In this document: piece after piece, positions 53,852 to 64,000 of the stretch
Layout: each line of letters opens with the position of its first letter
How positions within the stretch are numbered: position 1 is the first letter of the stretch
DNA from: Comamonadaceae bacterium
Lineage (GTDB): Bacteria > Pseudomonadota > Gammaproteobacteria > Burkholderiales > Burkholderiaceae_C
DNA length: 64,000 bases
NCBI GenBank assembly: GCA_947455145.1
Contig: CANGME010000015.1
Coordinates: 47,624-111,623, forward strand
Direction of reading: 5' to 3'
Notes under the pieces: model-generated
What the model was told of the DNA's origin: nothing
Seen by the model: the letters and a program-made list of their open reading frames with translations, nothing else
The model's database searches: none
Program-made: the position numbers and the translations under genes

Positions 53852-54451
53852 ATGAGCTCCCCCGATCCAATTCAACACCCCATCCGCCATCCGATTGACT
53901 ACTCACCCCAAGGGCGAGCCATACGGCACTGCCGCAACTGTGGCGCTGCAACGGCCATGGGTGTGCCAAGTGACGGTGACACCAAAGAGCGTGCTATCTG
54001 CACCGCATGCGGCACCATTCACTACCTGAACCCATTGCCCGTGGCTGGAACCATCCCCTACCTGGGTGACCGCGTGCTGCTTTGCAAACGCAATATCGAA
54101 CCGCGTCTGGGAAAGTGGACACTGCCTGCAGGTTTTTTGGAAATTGGCGAATCCATTGCCCAGGGAGCCGAGCGCGAGACCCATGAAGAGGCGGGTGCTC
54201 AAATTGAGATGGAAGGTTTGTTCAGCGTCCTCAGCGTCCCCCGCGTTGGACAAGTCCACTTCTTTTACAGAGCCAGACTTTTGAGCGATCAGTTCAACCC
54301 AGGTGTTGAAAGCATGGAAGCCCGACTTTTTTCAGAAGCCGAAATTCCATGGGGCGAAATATCTTTCCTTACCATCAAAAGAACCTTGGAATGCTTCTTC
54401 GAGGATCGTCGCTCTGGTGAATTCAAAATCCATGATTTGGTGTTAAATTAA
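53852..54451 (+). CDS. Nudix hydrolase with zinc-ribbon N-terminus
   Basis: 199 residues. Four cysteines in HCRNCG and ICTACG form a small zinc ribbon, followed by the Nudix box GFLEIGESIAQGAERETHEEAGA. The arrangement resembles NudC-like and ADP-sugar/NADH-type Nudix proteins; the exact substrate is not clear. Stands alone after the TRAP operon, convergent with rpiA. Confidence 0.88.
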   Translation: MSSPDPIQHPIRHPIDYSPQGRAIRHCRNCGAATAMGVPSDGDTKERAICTACGTIHYLNPLPVAGTIPYLGDRVLLCKRNIEPRLGKWTLPAGFLEIGESIAQGAERETHEEAGAQIEMEGLFSVLSVPRVGQVHFFYRARLLSDQFNPGVESMEARLFSEAEIPWGEISFLTIKRTLECFFEDRRSGEFKIHDLVLN

Positions 54452-54481
54452 TGCTGCACAGAGCTGTTGCAGCACTTACCG

Positions 54482-55156
54482 TTAATAGGTAAGCGTTACC
54501 ACCCCCTGCGGTGTGCCCAGCAAGCACACCTGGGCACGCTGGTGGGCAAAGACCCCCACTGTCACAACGCCCGGCCATTGGTTCACGTTAGATTCAAATG
54601 CCAGTGGGTCTGCTATCTGCAAGCCTGTCACATCCAAAATGTGTTGGCCGTTATCGGTCACCAAAGGCTGCCCATCCTTCAAACGCAAGATCGCCACGCC
54701 CCCCAGTGCCGCAAATTGACGTGCCACGCGCCGCGCCGCCATCGGGATCACCTCCACTGGGAGGGGAAACTTGCCCAGGGTTTGCACCCGCTTGGACTCG
54801 TCGGCGATGCACACAAACTGCCGTGACAAAGCCGCCACGATCTTTTCGCGCGTGAGCGCCGCGCCACCGCCTTTTACCATGTAGCCATGGCCGTCGATCT
54901 CGTCTGCACCATCAATGTACACAGAGAGAGCATCCACCTCGTTAGCGTCAAACACGGGGATGCCCAGCGCCAACAAGCGCTCAGTACTGGCAACCGAGCT
55001 GGAAACCACTCCCTTGATTTGCCCCTTCATGCTGGCCAGCGCATCAATGAATTTATTGACGGTGGAGCCAGTGCCAACACCCACGATGTCGCCGGGCACC
55101 ACGTATTTCAGGGCCGCTTGGCCGACTTGGGTTTTAAGTTCGTCTTGGGTGAGCAT
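54482..55156 (-). CDS. rpiA: Ribose-5-phosphate isomerase A
   Basis: 224 residues. Conserved [44 protein letters not shown] and DESKRV give the substrate and catalytic residues. Interconverts ribose-5-P and ribulose-5-P in the pentose phosphate path. Two small hairpins (54453-54475 and 54475-54493) lie at its end and may close this and the Nudix gene. Confidence 0.96.
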   Translation of the reverse strand: MLTQDELKTQVGQAALKYVVPGDIVGVGTGSTVNKFIDALASMKGQIKGVVSSSVASTERLLALGIPVFDANEVDALSVYIDGADEIDGHGYMVKGGGAALTREKIVAALSRQFVCIADESKRVQTLGKFPLPVEVIPMAARRVARQFAALGGVAILRLKDGQPLVTDNGQHILDVTGLQIADPLAFESNVNQWPGVVTVGVFAHQRAQVCLLGTPQGVVTLTY

Positions 55157-55222
55157 GAAGATAAAAAATCGATTTGAAGAAAAGAGGAATTATCAGGGGG
55201 CATTCAGTGGATCGCGGCCACG

Positions 55223-56107
55223 TCATACGTAGCGACCGTCAAGCACATCAAACAACGGCTTTTGTACCAAGGCTTGACGCTGCTCAAAGGTGGCCACCAA
55301 GCCAGAATTTTCGAGCAATTCACCGTGTTGTTGCAGGTGCTGCAAGGCCTTCGTCATGCCATGCACAGCGCCCTGTAGCGCCGCATTGGCGTACAAGACG
55401 AGACCAAAACCCATGTTGGCAAACTCGGTTTGCGGCAGTGTGGGCGTGTTGCCGCCAATCACCACATTCACGATCTGCGGGCAAGCCAACTCGCGCGTTA
55501 TGCGGCGCAGCTCTTCTATGCTGGCGGGGGCCTCGACAAAGGTGATGTCAGCGCCGCACTCGGCAAAAGCGGCGGCACGTTCCAAAGCGTCATCCATGCC
55601 GTTCACAGCCCGGGCATCGGTGCGGGCGATGATGAGAAAGTCACGTTGCTCGCGGGCATCGACAGCAGCCTTGATCTTGCCCAACATCTCGTCTTTGGCA
55701 ATCACCAACTTGCCAGCAAAGTGTCCGCATTTCTTGGGGCTAACTTGGTCTTCAAGCTGAATCGCGTTTGCCCCAGCTCGCTCCAGCGCACGCACAGTCT
55801 GGCGCACGTTGAGTGCGTTACCAAATCCGGTATCGGCGTCCACGATGATGGGCAAGTCAACCGCATCCCGCGTGGCGGCAGTGTGTTGCACCAAATCACT
55901 GAGCCCAATAAAACCCAAATCGGGCAGGCCATAAAACGTGTTGGTGATGCCTGCACCGCTCAAGTAAACGGCTTCAAAACCGAGCTGCTGAATCAGACGA
56001 GCGCTCAAAGCATTGGCCGCACCAGCCACCAAAAGACCACGACGCAATTGCGCCTTTTGCAAAAGCACAGCACCGGGACGCAGCTTAGTTGAGTTGGCGC
56101 TTGTCAT
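55223..56107 (-). CDS. Isocitrate lyase/PEP mutase family enzyme (oxaloacetate decarboxylase or methylisocitrate lyase-like)
   Basis: 294 residues. LRRGLLVAGAANALSARLIQQLGFEAVYLSGAG, DADTGFGNALNVRQTVRALE, IQLEDQVSPKKCGHFAGK (the catalytic KKCGH motif of the lyases) and IARTDARAV. The KKCGH points to a C-C lyase such as methylisocitrate or dimethylmalate lyase. No prp genes are near. Follows a Bug-type receptor gene with no gap, so its substrate may be what that receptor binds. Confidence 0.85.
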   Translation of the reverse strand: MTSANSTKLRPGAVLLQKAQLRRGLLVAGAANALSARLIQQLGFEAVYLSGAGITNTFYGLPDLGFIGLSDLVQHTAATRDAVDLPIIVDADTGFGNALNVRQTVRALERAGANAIQLEDQVSPKKCGHFAGKLVIAKDEMLGKIKAAVDAREQRDFLIIARTDARAVNGMDDALERAAAFAECGADITFVEAPASIEELRRITRELACPQIVNVVIGGNTPTLPQTEFANMGFGLVLYANAALQGAVHGMTKALQHLQQHGELLENSGLVATFEQRQALVQKPLFDVLDGRYV

Positions 56108-57088
56108 TCAATCGTCCTTCATGTTCGATGCTTTAACGATGAGGGCCAAGCGGGCACGCTCTTCGTCAACAAAGGTGGTAAAGCTCGCACGTGTGCCACC
56201 CACAGGCTCAATACCCATGCTCTTGAGTCGATCCGTCACGGCAGGCGACCTCATGGCTACGTCAACCGCTTCAGCCAATTTGTCCAAAATATCGGCAGGC
56301 ACACCCGCAGGCGCATGCAGGCCGGCCCAATGGGCAATTTGCAGATCAGAAAACCCTTGCTCGGTCGCGGTGCTGAGGTCTGGCGCGGCTGAAATGCGCT
56401 TGACCCAGGTAGTGGCGAGCGGCCTGAACTTACCGCCGAGTTTGATGTGCGGCAGTGCAACAATGCTGGCCTCTGACGTGCCCTGCACCTGCCCACCCAT
56501 CACAGCCGTTGCGCCCTCTGAGCCGCTCTTGTAGGGCACAGGGATCAGCTTGGCACCGTAGTGCGTGTTCAACACCTCGGCCACAAAATGCGGCGTACTG
56601 CCTGTGCCCGCCGTGGCAAAGTGAAAACCTTGACTGGTCTTGGAGGCATCCACAAAGTCTTTCAAAGTTTTAAAACTCGATTGAGCCGAAACCACAATCA
56701 CCGAGGGCGACAAACCGATCATCACCACGGGCGTCAAGTCGCTGTCTTTGTAGGGGCTGTTTTTTTTAATCATATTATTGGAGATCACCCCCGCCGCGCT
56801 GATCAAAAAGGTGTAGCCATCCGGCGCACTTTTAGCCACCAGGGCCGAGCCCAAATTACCACCTGCCCCAGGCTTGTTCTCCACCACAATGCTCTGCCCC
56901 AAATGCTTGGCCGCTCCTTCAGCGGCCGCTCGTGCCATCAAATCGTTGGCCCCACCGGCAGAAAAAGGTACGATGAATTTAAGGGGTTTACTTGGCCAAG
57001 TTTGTCCAAAAGTCGCATCGGCGAGGAGTGCGCAAAGGAGCATAAAAAATAGGCCACGAATTGACAAGAAATTTTTAAGGCTATGCAT
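56108..57088 (-). CDS. Bug/TctC family extracytoplasmic solute receptor
   Basis: 326 residues. Signal peptide LFFMLLCALLADATFGQ, then the TctC start WPSKPLKFIVPFSAGGANDLMARAAAEG, VVENKPGAGGNLGSALVAKSAPDGYT and the second half typical of this very large family in Burkholderiales. Such receptors bind carboxylates for tripartite transporters. Immediately upstream of the lyase gene; no TctA/TctB here. Confidence 0.92.
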   Translation of the reverse strand: MHSLKNFLSIRGLFFMLLCALLADATFGQTWPSKPLKFIVPFSAGGANDLMARAAAEGAAKHLGQSIVVENKPGAGGNLGSALVAKSAPDGYTFLISAAGVISNNMIKKNSPYKDSDLTPVVMIGLSPSVIVVSAQSSFKTLKDFVDASKTSQGFHFATAGTGSTPHFVAEVLNTHYGAKLIPVPYKSGSEGATAVMGGQVQGTSEASIVALPHIKLGGKFRPLATTWVKRISAAPDLSTATEQGFSDLQIAHWAGLHAPAGVPADILDKLAEAVDVAMRSPAVTDRLKSMGIEPVGGTRASFTTFVDEERARLALIVKASNMKDD

Positions 57089-57162
57089 GGTTAAACACTG
57101 TACCCTTAATGCTAATCATGATCGTGCTTTGTACGACATAGCCAGACATTGATTTAGCAATG

Positions 57163-57198
57163 AAAAAAGCCTCTTAGTATCGCTACCAAGAGGCTTTT
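57163..57198 (-). terminator. Intrinsic terminator after tRNA-Pro
   Basis: On the minus strand AAGCCTCTT, loop, AAGAGGCTTTTTT: a stem ending in six T, twelve bases after the tRNA 3' end. Confidence 0.85.
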
Positions 57199-57209
57199 GT
57201 ATTGTTTTC

Positions 57210-57286
57210 TGGTCGGTGTGAAAGGATTCGAACCTTCGACCCCTTGCACCCCATGCAAGTGCGCTACCAGGCTGCGCCACACACCG
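57210..57286 (-). tRNA. tRNA-Pro (anticodon GGG)
   Basis: 77 bases with encoded CCA. Acceptor CGGTGTG pairs with CACACCG; D-arm GCGC-AGCCTGGTA-GCGC; anticodon stem CTTGC-ATGGGGT-GCAAG with GGG at 34-36; T-arm GAAGG-TTCGAAT-CCTTT. All parts fold in the normal cloverleaf. Transcribed with the MerR-type gene upstream. Confidence 0.96.
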
Positions 57287-57322
57287 ATCTAGCTCTCAAT
57301 TATAACCTGCCGTAGTACGAAT

Positions 57323-57778
57323 TCAAAACTGAACCGAGAGTAATTCGCGAATTTCGCGGAGCTCACGCTTGAGCGAAACCATCTCGTTCGCAGAAGTGGC
57401 TACGCAATCACCACCATCGACTTGAAAAGCATCGAACTCATGAAAACCGGACTCGCTAACTTCCTGAACTTCTAGTCCATCTAGCAACACTTCGCCATTT
57501 TGTTTTTTGTCGCGCTCAATCTGAATTATCTCCAGCATCTTGTTACGCGCTCCACTAATGGTGAAGCCTTGGTCATACAACAGATCACGAATACGGCGAA
57601 TCATCAAGACTTCGTTATGCTGGTAGTACCTGCGATTTCCTCGTCGCTTTATGGGTCTTAGTTGCGTAAACTCTTGCTCCCAATACCGCAGTACGTGAGG
57701 TTTTACGCCACAGAGATCGCCAACTTCACCGATAGTAAAGTAGCGTTTTGCAGGAATTGGCGGAAGTGGTTTCTCCAT
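57323..57778 (-). CDS. MerR family transcriptional regulator
   Basis: 151 residues. N-terminal winged helix RYFTIGEVGDLCGVKPHVLRYWEQEFTQLRPIKRRGNRRYY, a helical linker, and a C-terminal end without metal-binding cysteines. In many betaproteobacteria this protein is encoded just after ihfA (pheT-ihfA-merR-tRNA-Pro). Here the tRNA follows as usual but ihfA is not upstream. Target unknown. Confidence 0.92.
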   Translation of the reverse strand: MEKPLPPIPAKRYFTIGEVGDLCGVKPHVLRYWEQEFTQLRPIKRRGNRRYYQHNEVLMIRRIRDLLYDQGFTISGARNKMLEIIQIERDKKQNGEVLLDGLEVQEVSESGFHEFDAFQVDGGDCVATSANEMVSLKRELREIRELLSVQF

Positions 57779-58089
57779 TTAAATCAATACAGTACGAAGG
57801 AAAGCTCGTAGATTACTCTAAGTTTCAACTTGTTGCAAAACATGTTTTAAATCATTGGGTAACTTAAGCCATAAAAATGAATTAAACACCAGCGATTTTG
57901 ATAGGACGTCAAGCTTAGTCCCACATTGAACCCGAATGAGAAAAATCTTTTTCAGCTTAAACCTGTGAGCTAAACAGCTTTTGGCTGAGCAAGTTTCGTC
58001 ACTTGCTTGACCAATCGCCGCTTTGACATTCCATAGATCAATTGATCTGCATGGAGCATGGGGCGACTCATTCAAACGATAATACTTAA
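57779..58089. other. AT-rich gap between the MerR gene and yhbY
   Basis: 310 bases with divergent promoters and no gene I can support. An 85-codon minus frame (57818-58075) has no ribosome site and no similarity to known families. The position usually occupied by ihfA (merR side) or rlmE (yhbY side) is empty. Confidence 0.5.
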
Positions 58090-58563
58090 ATGCCTTTAAT
58101 ACTACTTACCCCCGCCCAACGCAAAGAACACCGCTCCGAAGCTCATCACCTTGACCCGGTGGTGATGATCGGCTCTGACGGCCTCACCCCTGCCGTGAAG
58201 AAAGAAGTGGACGCTGCTTTGAACGCCCATGGCTTGATCAAAGTTCGCGTGATGTCCGATGACCGTGCCATGCGTGAAGCCACGTTTGCCACCTTGGCCG
58301 ATGAACTCAACGCAGCACCCATTCAACACATCGGCAAGCTGCTGATTTTGTGGCGACCTATGCCACCCAAAGTACGCACCGAAAAAGAAGGCCGCATGCC
58401 TGGCCCGCGCGATGTGAAGGTGGTGGAGTACAGCAAGCGCCCTGGTCAGCGCCCTGAGATCAAAACCTTGCGCGTGTTGGGCAATCAGCGCCTCACCGCA
58501 GGTGGCCGTGTGCGGCGCGCGAAGCCCAAACAAACCTCAGTCAAGAAGGGTCGCCACGACTGA
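58090..58563 (+). CDS. yhbY: YhbY/CRM-domain RNA-binding protein
   Basis: 157 residues. CRM domain with LTPAQRKEHRSEAHHLDPVVMIGSDGLTPAVKKEVDAALNAHGLIKVRV, the first half of the usual 95-residue YhbY, then a lysine/arginine-rich C-terminal tail. Binds the pre-50S ribosome. Its end overlaps the end of the convergent DUF4149 gene by 23 bases. Confidence 0.93.
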   Translation: MPLILLTPAQRKEHRSEAHHLDPVVMIGSDGLTPAVKKEVDAALNAHGLIKVRVMSDDRAMREATFATLADELNAAPIQHIGKLLILWRPMPPKVRTEKEGRMPGPRDVKVVEYSKRPGQRPEIKTLRVLGNQRLTAGGRVRRAKPKQTSVKKGRHD

Positions 58564-58984
58564 TTTTGTGCAGCACCAGCCCGGCACACACCCAATGTGC
58601 CAGGTACATGGCACTGCCAACTCCGTGCCACAACGCCAGGTTCTCGCGCAACACAATGCGTGGGGCCACAGCGAACTCCGACAAGAGCGCCAGCAGCATG
58701 CCGGCCACTATAAAAATCATAGCTGCTTGTGGTTGATTTGATTGGATCTCAGGCCTTTTTCTTCCAGAAATCAACAGCAATAGCAAGCCGCAAATGACGG
58801 CAACCCAAGTTTGGAGAGTGAACAGCTTGGCCGCCATCGTGCCCGCCATGGCAGGGCTAGGGAGATGGGCGAACAACAAGGGCACGACGAGAAAACCCAC
58901 AGCGCTCATGCTGCCCCACCACAGGGCCGCGATCCACAGTGGTAGTTGAGCTAGCACGCCATTTCTCCGCGTTGCTATCGTCAT
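58541..58984 (-). CDS. DUF4149 membrane protein
   Basis: 147 residues with four membrane segments (LPLWIAALWWGSMSAVGFLVVPLLFAHL near the start). Family of unknown function that in Burkholderiales sits between greA and yhbY. Three bases after greA. Confidence 0.88.
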   Translation of the reverse strand: MTIATRRNGVLAQLPLWIAALWWGSMSAVGFLVVPLLFAHLPSPAMAGTMAAKLFTLQTWVAVICGLLLLLISGRKRPEIQSNQPQAAMIFIVAGMLLALLSEFAVAPRIVLRENLALWHGVGSAMYLAHWVCAGLVLHKISRGDPS

Positions 58985-58987
58985 GCC

Positions 58988-59464
58988 TTAAATGTATTTA
59001 ACGGAGATTACTTCGTACTCTTTGAGTCCACCCGGGGCTTGCACCACCGCCACATCGCCCTCCTCCTTGCCGATCAAGGCGCGCGCAATGGGTGAGCTAA
59101 TGTTGATTAGGCCTAGCTTCAAGTCAGCCTCATCCTCCCCCACGATTTGGTAGGTGACACGGTCACCAAGGGCTTCGTCTTCCAGCTCAACCGTCGCGCC
59201 AAACACAACCCGGCCACCGCCATCCAGCACGCTGGGATCGATGATCTGAGCGGCAGACAGCTTGCCTTCCACCTCCTGGATGCGGCCTTCGATGAAGCCT
59301 TGGCGGTCTTTGGCGGCGTCGTATTCTGCGTTCTCGCTTAGGTCGCCCTGGGCACGCGCCTCGGCAATGGCGTTGATCACCCAAGGGCGCTCCACCGTCT
59401 TGAGTTTGTGCAATTCCGCCTTGAGCTTTTCAGCGCCGCGTTTGGTAATGGGGATAGTGGCCAT
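58988..59464 (-). CDS. greA: Transcription elongation factor GreA
   Basis: 158 residues. N-terminal coiled-coil hairpin ([20 protein letters not shown], with the acidic tip [13 protein letters not shown]) and C-terminal domain ([14 protein letters not shown]). Restarts backtracked RNA polymerase by inducing transcript cleavage. Starts one base after the carB stop. Confidence 0.97.
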   Translation of the reverse strand: MATIPITKRGAEKLKAELHKLKTVERPWVINAIAEARAQGDLSENAEYDAAKDRQGFIEGRIQEVEGKLSAAQIIDPSVLDGGGRVVFGATVELEDEALGDRVTYQIVGEDEADLKLGLINISSPIARALIGKEEGDVAVVQAPGGLKEYEVISVKYI

Positions 59465-59465
59465 A

Positions 59466-62400
59466 TTAATTTACGAGTTGAGCGTGGAGTTCCTGAATCG
59501 AATTAACGTCCAGATTGTCCATGTGCTTCATGCCCTGCACGGCGGCTTCGGCACCGGCAATGGTGGTGAAGGTGGTCACACGCCCCAGCAACGCTGAGGT
59601 GCGGATGTAGCGCGAATCCGCAATCGCATTGCGGCGCTCTTCCACCGTATTGATGACCAGCGAAATTTCTGCGTTCTTGATCATGTCCACAATGTTGGGA
59701 CGTCCTTCGGCAACCTTATTGACCACCGAGCAAGACAAGCCTGCAGCTTGCATGAAAGCTGCTGTGCCCTTGGTCGCGATGATCGAGAAGCCCTGCGCCA
59801 GCAAATCACGCGCCACACCCAAGGCACGTGGTTTGTCGCTCTGCTTGACGGAGAGGAATACGTGCCCTGTGGATTCCCCACCTGCCGTGAATGGTCGGGG
59901 CAGTTTGGTACCCGCGCCGAGTTGCGACTTGACGAAGGCTTCACCAAAGGTCTTGCCCACACCCATGACTTCGCCGGTGGACTTCATTTCGGGACCAAGA
60001 ATTGTGTCAACCCCAGGAAACTTCACGAACGGGAACACGGCCTCTTTCACGCTGAAATACGGGGGTGTCACTTCTTGGCTGATGCCCTGCGAAGCAAGCG
60101 TCTGGCCCGCCATGCAGCGTGCTGCGACCTTGGCCAGTTGGATGCCAGTGGCTTTGGAGACAAAAGGCACGGTGCGCGACGCGCGGGGGTTCACTTCCAG
60201 CACGTAGATCACGTCTTTGCCATCCACATGTTGAATCGCAAACTGCACGTTCATCAGGCCCACCACGTTGAGTGCACCGGCCATGGCAGCAGTCTGGCGT
60301 TTGATCTCATCCACTGTGGCTGCCGACAAGCTGTAGGGAGGCAATGAACAGGCAGAGTCGCCGCTGTGCACGCCCGCTTGCTCAATGTGCTCCATCACGC
60401 CGCCAATGAAGGTTTTGCCTTCAGGGTCGCGCAGGCAATCCACATCGCACTCGATGGCATCATTCAAGAAACGGTCCAGCAACACGGGCGAGTCATGGCT
60501 GACCTTGACGGCCTCGCGCATGTAGCGCTCCAGGTCACGTTGCTCATGCACGATTTCCATGGCGCGGCCACCCAGCACGTAGCTCGGGCGCACAACTAGG
60601 GGGTAGCCCAAGGTAGAAGCTTTTTCAAGAGCCTCGGGTTCGGTGCGAGCCGTTGCATTGGGCGGTTGCTTCAAATTCAGCTTGTGCAACAGAGCCGAGA
60701 AACGCTCGCGGTCTTCCGCCGCGTCGATCATGTCGGGGCTGGTGCCGATGATGGGCACGCCCTCGGCCTCTAGGCCCAGCGCCAGCTTCAAGGGAGTCTG
60801 ACCACCGTACTGCACGATCACGCCCAATGGCTTTTCTTTGTCAACAATCTCCAGCACGTCTTCCAACGTCAGCGGCTCGAAGTACAAGCGGTCTGAGGTG
60901 TCATAGTCGGTAGAGACGGTCTCGGGGTTGCAGTTGACCATGATGGTCTCGTAACCGTCTTCGCGCATGGCCAGCGCGGCGTGCACGCAGCAGTAGTCAA
61001 ACTCGATGCCCTGGCCGATGCGGTTGGGGCCACCGCCCAGCACCATGATTTTTTTGTTGTTGGTGGGTTCGGCCTCGCACTCGTCCTCATAAGTCGAGTA
61101 CATGTAGGCGGTGTTGGTGGCGAACTCGGCGGCGCAGGTGTCCACGCGCTTGTACACGGGGCGAACCTTCAACGCACGGCGGGCATCGCGCACAGCTTTT
61201 TCTGGGGTTTTGAGCAACTTGGCCAAGCGCCGATCTGAGAAACCTTTTTTCTTCAGGCTGCGCAAGGTGTCAGCGTCCAGCGATGCCAGCGCGCCCTCGC
61301 CTTTGGTGTCAGAGATTTGATCCAACTCCAACTCGATTTTCACGATTTCTTCGATTTGGACCAAAAACCATTTGTCGATTTTTGTCAGGTCGTGCACTTC
61401 GTCCAGCGACATGCCCATGGCAAACGCATCGCCCACGTACCAGATGCGATCTGGGCCGGGCTCGCCCAGCTCCTTTTCGATCACTTCACGGTCTTTGGTT
61501 TTTTCGTTCATGCCGTCCACACCGACTTCCAGGCCACGCAAGGCTTTCTGAAAGGACTCTTGGAAGGTGCGGCCCATGGCCATCACCTCACCCACCGACT
61601 TCATTTGTGTCGTCAAACGGCTGTCAGCCGTGGGGAATTTCTCAAACGCAAAACGTGGAATTTTGGTGACCACGTAGTCGATGCTGGGCTCAAACGACGC
61701 AGGCGTCGCGCCACCCGTGATGTCGTTGCGCAACTCGTCCAGCGTGTAGCCAACAGCAAGCTTGGCCGCGACCTTGGCGATGGGGAATCCGGTGGCTTTG
61801 GAGGCCAGAGCCGATGAGCGAGAAACACGCGGGTTCATCTCGATCACAACCATGCGGCCATCTTTGGGGTTGATCGAGAACTGCACGTTGGAGCCGCCCG
61901 TGTCCACACCAATCTCGCGCAACACAGCCAAGCTGGCGTTGCGCATGATTTGGTACTCTTTGTCTGTCAAGGTCTGCGCCGGGGCCACGGTGATGGAGTC
62001 ACCGGTGTGCACGCCCATGGGATCCAAGTTTTCGATAGAGCAAACGATGATGCAGTTGTCCGCCTTGTCGCGCACCACTTCCATCTCGTACTCTTTCCAA
62101 CCCAGCAGCGACTCTTCAATCAACAGCTCGTTGGTGGGCGAGGCTTCAATGCCACGCTTGCAAATCGTCTCGAATTCTTCGGGGTTGTAGGCAATGCCGC
62201 CACCCGTGCCGCCCAGCGTGAAGCTGGGACGAATGACGGTGGGAAAGCCCAGCGTCTTTTGCACCGTCCAAGCTTCTTCCATCGTGTGGGCGATGCCCGA
62301 ACGCGCCGAGCCCAGGCCGATCTTGGTCATCGCGTCTTTGAACTTCAAGCGGTCTTCGGCCTTGTCGATGGCTTCGGGCGTTGCGCCAATCAACTCAACT

Positions 62401-62756
62401 GGTTTGCCAGTGGCCGCACCCAGGTACTTTTCCAGCACGCCGTTGTGCCACAAATCCAGCGCGCAGTTCAGCGCGGTCTGGCCACCCATGGTCGGCAAAA
62501 TGGCATCGGGCTTTTCTTTGGCAATGATCTTCTCAACTGTCTGCCAAGTGATGGGCTCGATATAGGTCACATCGGCCGTGGCCGGATCGGTCATGATCGT
62601 GGCGGGGTTGCTGTTGATCAAAATGACCTTGTAACCCTCTTCGCGCAAAGCTTTGCAGGCTTGCACGCCGGAGTAATCGAACTCACAGGCCTGACCAATG
62701 ATGATCGGGCCAGCGCCGATGATGAGGATGCTTTTAATGTCGGTGCGCTTAGGCAT
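59466..62756 (-). CDS. carB: Carbamoyl-phosphate synthase large subunit
   Basis: 1096 residues. Two homologous ATP-grasp halves: [23 protein letters not shown] and [21 protein letters not shown] open each half, with [14 protein letters not shown] and [16 protein letters not shown] loops, and a C-terminal allosteric domain. Makes carbamoyl phosphate for arginine and pyrimidines. Overlaps carA by eight bases. Confidence 0.98.
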   Translation of the reverse strand: MPKRTDIKSILIIGAGPIIIGQACEFDYSGVQACKALREEGYKVILINSNPATIMTDPATADVTYIEPITWQTVEKIIAKEKPDAILPTMGGQTALNCALDLWHNGVLEKYLGAATGKPVELIGATPEAIDKAEDRLKFKDAMTKIGLGSARSGIAHTMEEAWTVQKTLGFPTVIRPSFTLGGTGGGIAYNPEEFETICKRGIEASPTNELLIEESLLGWKEYEMEVVRDKADNCIIVCSIENLDPMGVHTGDSITVAPAQTLTDKEYQIMRNASLAVLREIGVDTGGSNVQFSINPKDGRMVVIEMNPRVSRSSALASKATGFPIAKVAAKLAVGYTLDELRNDITGGATPASFEPSIDYVVTKIPRFAFEKFPTADSRLTTQMKSVGEVMAMGRTFQESFQKALRGLEVGVDGMNEKTKDREVIEKELGEPGPDRIWYVGDAFAMGMSLDEVHDLTKIDKWFLVQIEEIVKIELELDQISDTKGEGALASLDADTLRSLKKKGFSDRRLAKLLKTPEKAVRDARRALKVRPVYKRVDTCAAEFATNTAYMYSTYEDECEAEPTNNKKIMVLGGGPNRIGQGIEFDYCCVHAALAMREDGYETIMVNCNPETVSTDYDTSDRLYFEPLTLEDVLEIVDKEKPLGVIVQYGGQTPLKLALGLEAEGVPIIGTSPDMIDAAEDRERFSALLHKLNLKQPPNATARTEPEALEKASTLGYPLVVRPSYVLGGRAMEIVHEQRDLERYMREAVKVSHDSPVLLDRFLNDAIECDVDCLRDPEGKTFIGGVMEHIEQAGVHSGDSACSLPPYSLSAATVDEIKRQTAAMAGALNVVGLMNVQFAIQHVDGKDVIYVLEVNPRASRTVPFVSKATGIQLAKVAARCMAGQTLASQGISQEVTPPYFSVKEAVFPFVKFPGVDTILGPEMKSTGEVMGVGKTFGEAFVKSQLGAGTKLPRPFTAGGESTGHVFLSVKQSDKPRALGVARDLLAQGFSIIATKGTAAFMQAAGLSCSVVNKVAEGRPNIVDMIKNAEISLVINTVEERRNAIADSRYIRTSALLGRVTTFTTIAGAEAAVQGMKHMDNLDVNSIQELHAQLVN

Positions 62757-63945
62757 TCTTCTTCTCCGTGGCGTTTTCCATTAGCGCCGTGAAGCGGTCA
62801 AAAAGGTAGGCAATGTCATTCGGCCCTGGCGAGGCCTCAGGGTGACCCTGAAAGCAAAACGCGGGCTTGTCGGTGCGGGTCAAGCCTTGCAGCGTGCCGT
62901 CAAACAGGCTGACGTGGGTGGCGCGCAGGTTGGCGGGGAGCGTTTTCTCATCCACCGCGAAACCGTGGTTCTGGCTGGTGATGCTGACGCGGCCGGTGTC
63001 CAAGTCTTTAACGGGGTGATTGGCCCCGTGGTGGCCGAACTTCATCTTGAAAGTTTTGGCACCACTGGCCAAGGCCATGATCTGGTGACCCAGGCAGATG
63101 CCGAAGGTGGGGATGCCGGTTTCGATCAGTTCGCGCGCGGCGGCAATAGCGTAATCACAGGGCTGGGGGTCGCCTGGTCCGTTGGACAAAAAGAGGCCGT
63201 CGGGTTTGAGTTTGAGTACCTCGGCAGCAGGGGTTTGCGCGGGCACGACGGTGACTTGGCAGCCGCGCTCGGCCAACATGCGCAGGATGTTTTTCTTGAC
63301 GCCAAAGTCGTAGGCCACCACATGAAACTTCGGCGCGGTCTGTGTGCCGAAGCCGGGTTTGCCGTCGGCATTGAACAGCATCCACTCGGACTCTGTCCAG
63401 GCGTAAGGCTTTTGAGTGCTGACCAGTTTGGCCAAGTCCAGGCCACTCATGTTCGGCGCACCTTGGGCCAGGGCAATGGCTTGGTCGATGCGCGCCTGGG
63501 TGACGGATTCGCCGGCGGCCAAGCCAACGATGGCGCCGTTTTGCGCGCCTTTGGTGCGCAGCAAGCGGGTGAGCTTGCGGGTGTCGATGTTGGCGATGGC
63601 GACAGTTTTCTCATCGACCAAGTACTGCGACAGTGTCTTGGTGAGGCGAAAGTTGCTGGCCAGTTGGGGCAGATCTTTGATGATCAGGCCTGCGGCATGG
63701 ACTTTGTCGGCTTCGATGTCCTCAGGGTTGACGCCGTAGTTGCCGATGTGCGGGTACGTGAGGGTCACGATCTGCTGGCAATAGCTGGGGTCGGTGAGGA
63801 TTTCTTGGTAGCCGGTCATGGCGGTGTTGAACACCACCTCACCGGCGGTGGAGCCTGTGGCTCCAATCGAGTTGCCGAGAAAGACTGTGCCGTCTGCAAG
63901 CGCCAGGATGGCGGGCGGGAAGGTTCCCTTTAAAGACAAAAGCAC
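62749..63945 (-). CDS. carA: Carbamoyl-phosphate synthase small subunit
   Basis: 398 residues with a GTG start preceded by GGAGAAC. N-terminal CarA domain ([40 protein letters not shown]) and class I glutaminase with nucleophile Cys in [15 protein letters not shown] and His/Glu in [11 protein letters not shown]. Supplies ammonia to CarB. First gene of carA-carB-greA-DUF4149 as seen in the window; the 55 bases upstream hold no recognisable control site. Confidence 0.97.
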   Translation of the reverse strand: MLLSLKGTFPPAILALADGTVFLGNSIGATGSTAGEVVFNTAMTGYQEILTDPSYCQQIVTLTYPHIGNYGVNPEDIEADKVHAAGLIIKDLPQLASNFRLTKTLSQYLVDEKTVAIANIDTRKLTRLLRTKGAQNGAIVGLAAGESVTQARIDQAIALAQGAPNMSGLDLAKLVSTQKPYAWTESEWMLFNADGKPGFGTQTAPKFHVVAYDFGVKKNILRMLAERGCQVTVVPAQTPAAEVLKLKPDGLFLSNGPGDPQPCDYAIAAARELIETGIPTFGICLGHQIMALASGAKTFKMKFGHHGANHPVKDLDTGRVSITSQNHGFAVDEKTLPANLRATHVSLFDGTLQGLTRTDKPAFCFQGHPEASPGPNDIAYLFDRFTALMENATEKKNA

Positions 63946-64000
63946 TGGGTTCTCCGAATGGTTGCGGGTACGCCCAAACGCGCTCAGGAAACGGGTTTCC

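Noticed and set aside
57818..58075. 85-codon minus frame between the MerR gene and yhbY
   Set aside because: No ribosome site, no recognisable domain, AT-rich intergenic composition.
62842..63933. 363-codon plus frame opposite carA
   Set aside because: Fully antisense to carA, with repetitive low-information sequence and no motif.

Overview
The window is bacterial chromosome from a betaproteobacterium. Gene content and order point to Burkholderiales, most likely the family Comamonadaceae (Rhodoferax/Polaromonas/Limnohabitans-like; genus not settled). Supporting clusters are exbB-exbD-lpxK-trm112-kdsB-adk, carA-carB-greA-DUF4149 facing yhbY, pstSCAB-phoU-phoB-phoR followed across a divergent promoter by ppx and ppk, and a Bug-type (TctC) solute receptor. 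There is no phage, CRISPR array or intact insertion sequence.

Layout. 0-2 kb: end of an LD-carboxypeptidase gene, an orphan Hcp (type VI secretion tube protein) and the 4.5S SRP RNA. 2-10 kb: a flavoprotein, then addA and addB (double-strand break repair), with small palindromic repeats inside the coding regions and a large G-rich inverted repeat between the two genes. 10-15 kb: trxA, rho, ribosomal protein L31, a GT39-like membrane protein and a MATE transporter. 15-38 kb: a long phosphate-starvation region. 38-43 kb: a PAS chemoreceptor, an IclR regulator, DUF192 and PuuD-like proteins, sodB. 43-49 kb: xseA, a second exbB/exbD pair, lpxK, trm112, kdsB, adk, a diguanylate cyclase. 50-54 kb: an FAH-family hydrolase with a TRAP transporter, and a Nudix enzyme. 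54-64 kb: rpiA, a PEP-mutase/isocitrate-lyase family enzyme, a Bug receptor, tRNA-Pro(GGG), a MerR regulator, yhbY, DUF4149, greA, carB, carA.

The phosphate region is the main point of interest. Five 18-base Pho boxes (direct repeats with an 11-base period) can be read, each about 42-48 bases upstream of a start codon: pstS, a LivK-like binding protein with ppx behind it, ppk, a TonB-dependent receptor, and phoX. They connect phosphate uptake and signalling (pstSCAB-phoUBR), polyphosphate metabolism (ppx, ppk, sixA, and a lysine/alanine-rich AlgP-like protein), a TonB receptor with its own ExbB, ExbD and TonB plus a lipoprotein phosphatase, and a Tat-exported PhoX phosphatase. Behind phoX and overlapping each other are three genes that read as olsB, plcP and agt. 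Together these would strip phosphate from phospholipids and replace them with phosphorus-free ornithine lipids and glycolipids. The region therefore looks like one compact locus for sensing, scavenging, storing and sparing phosphate.
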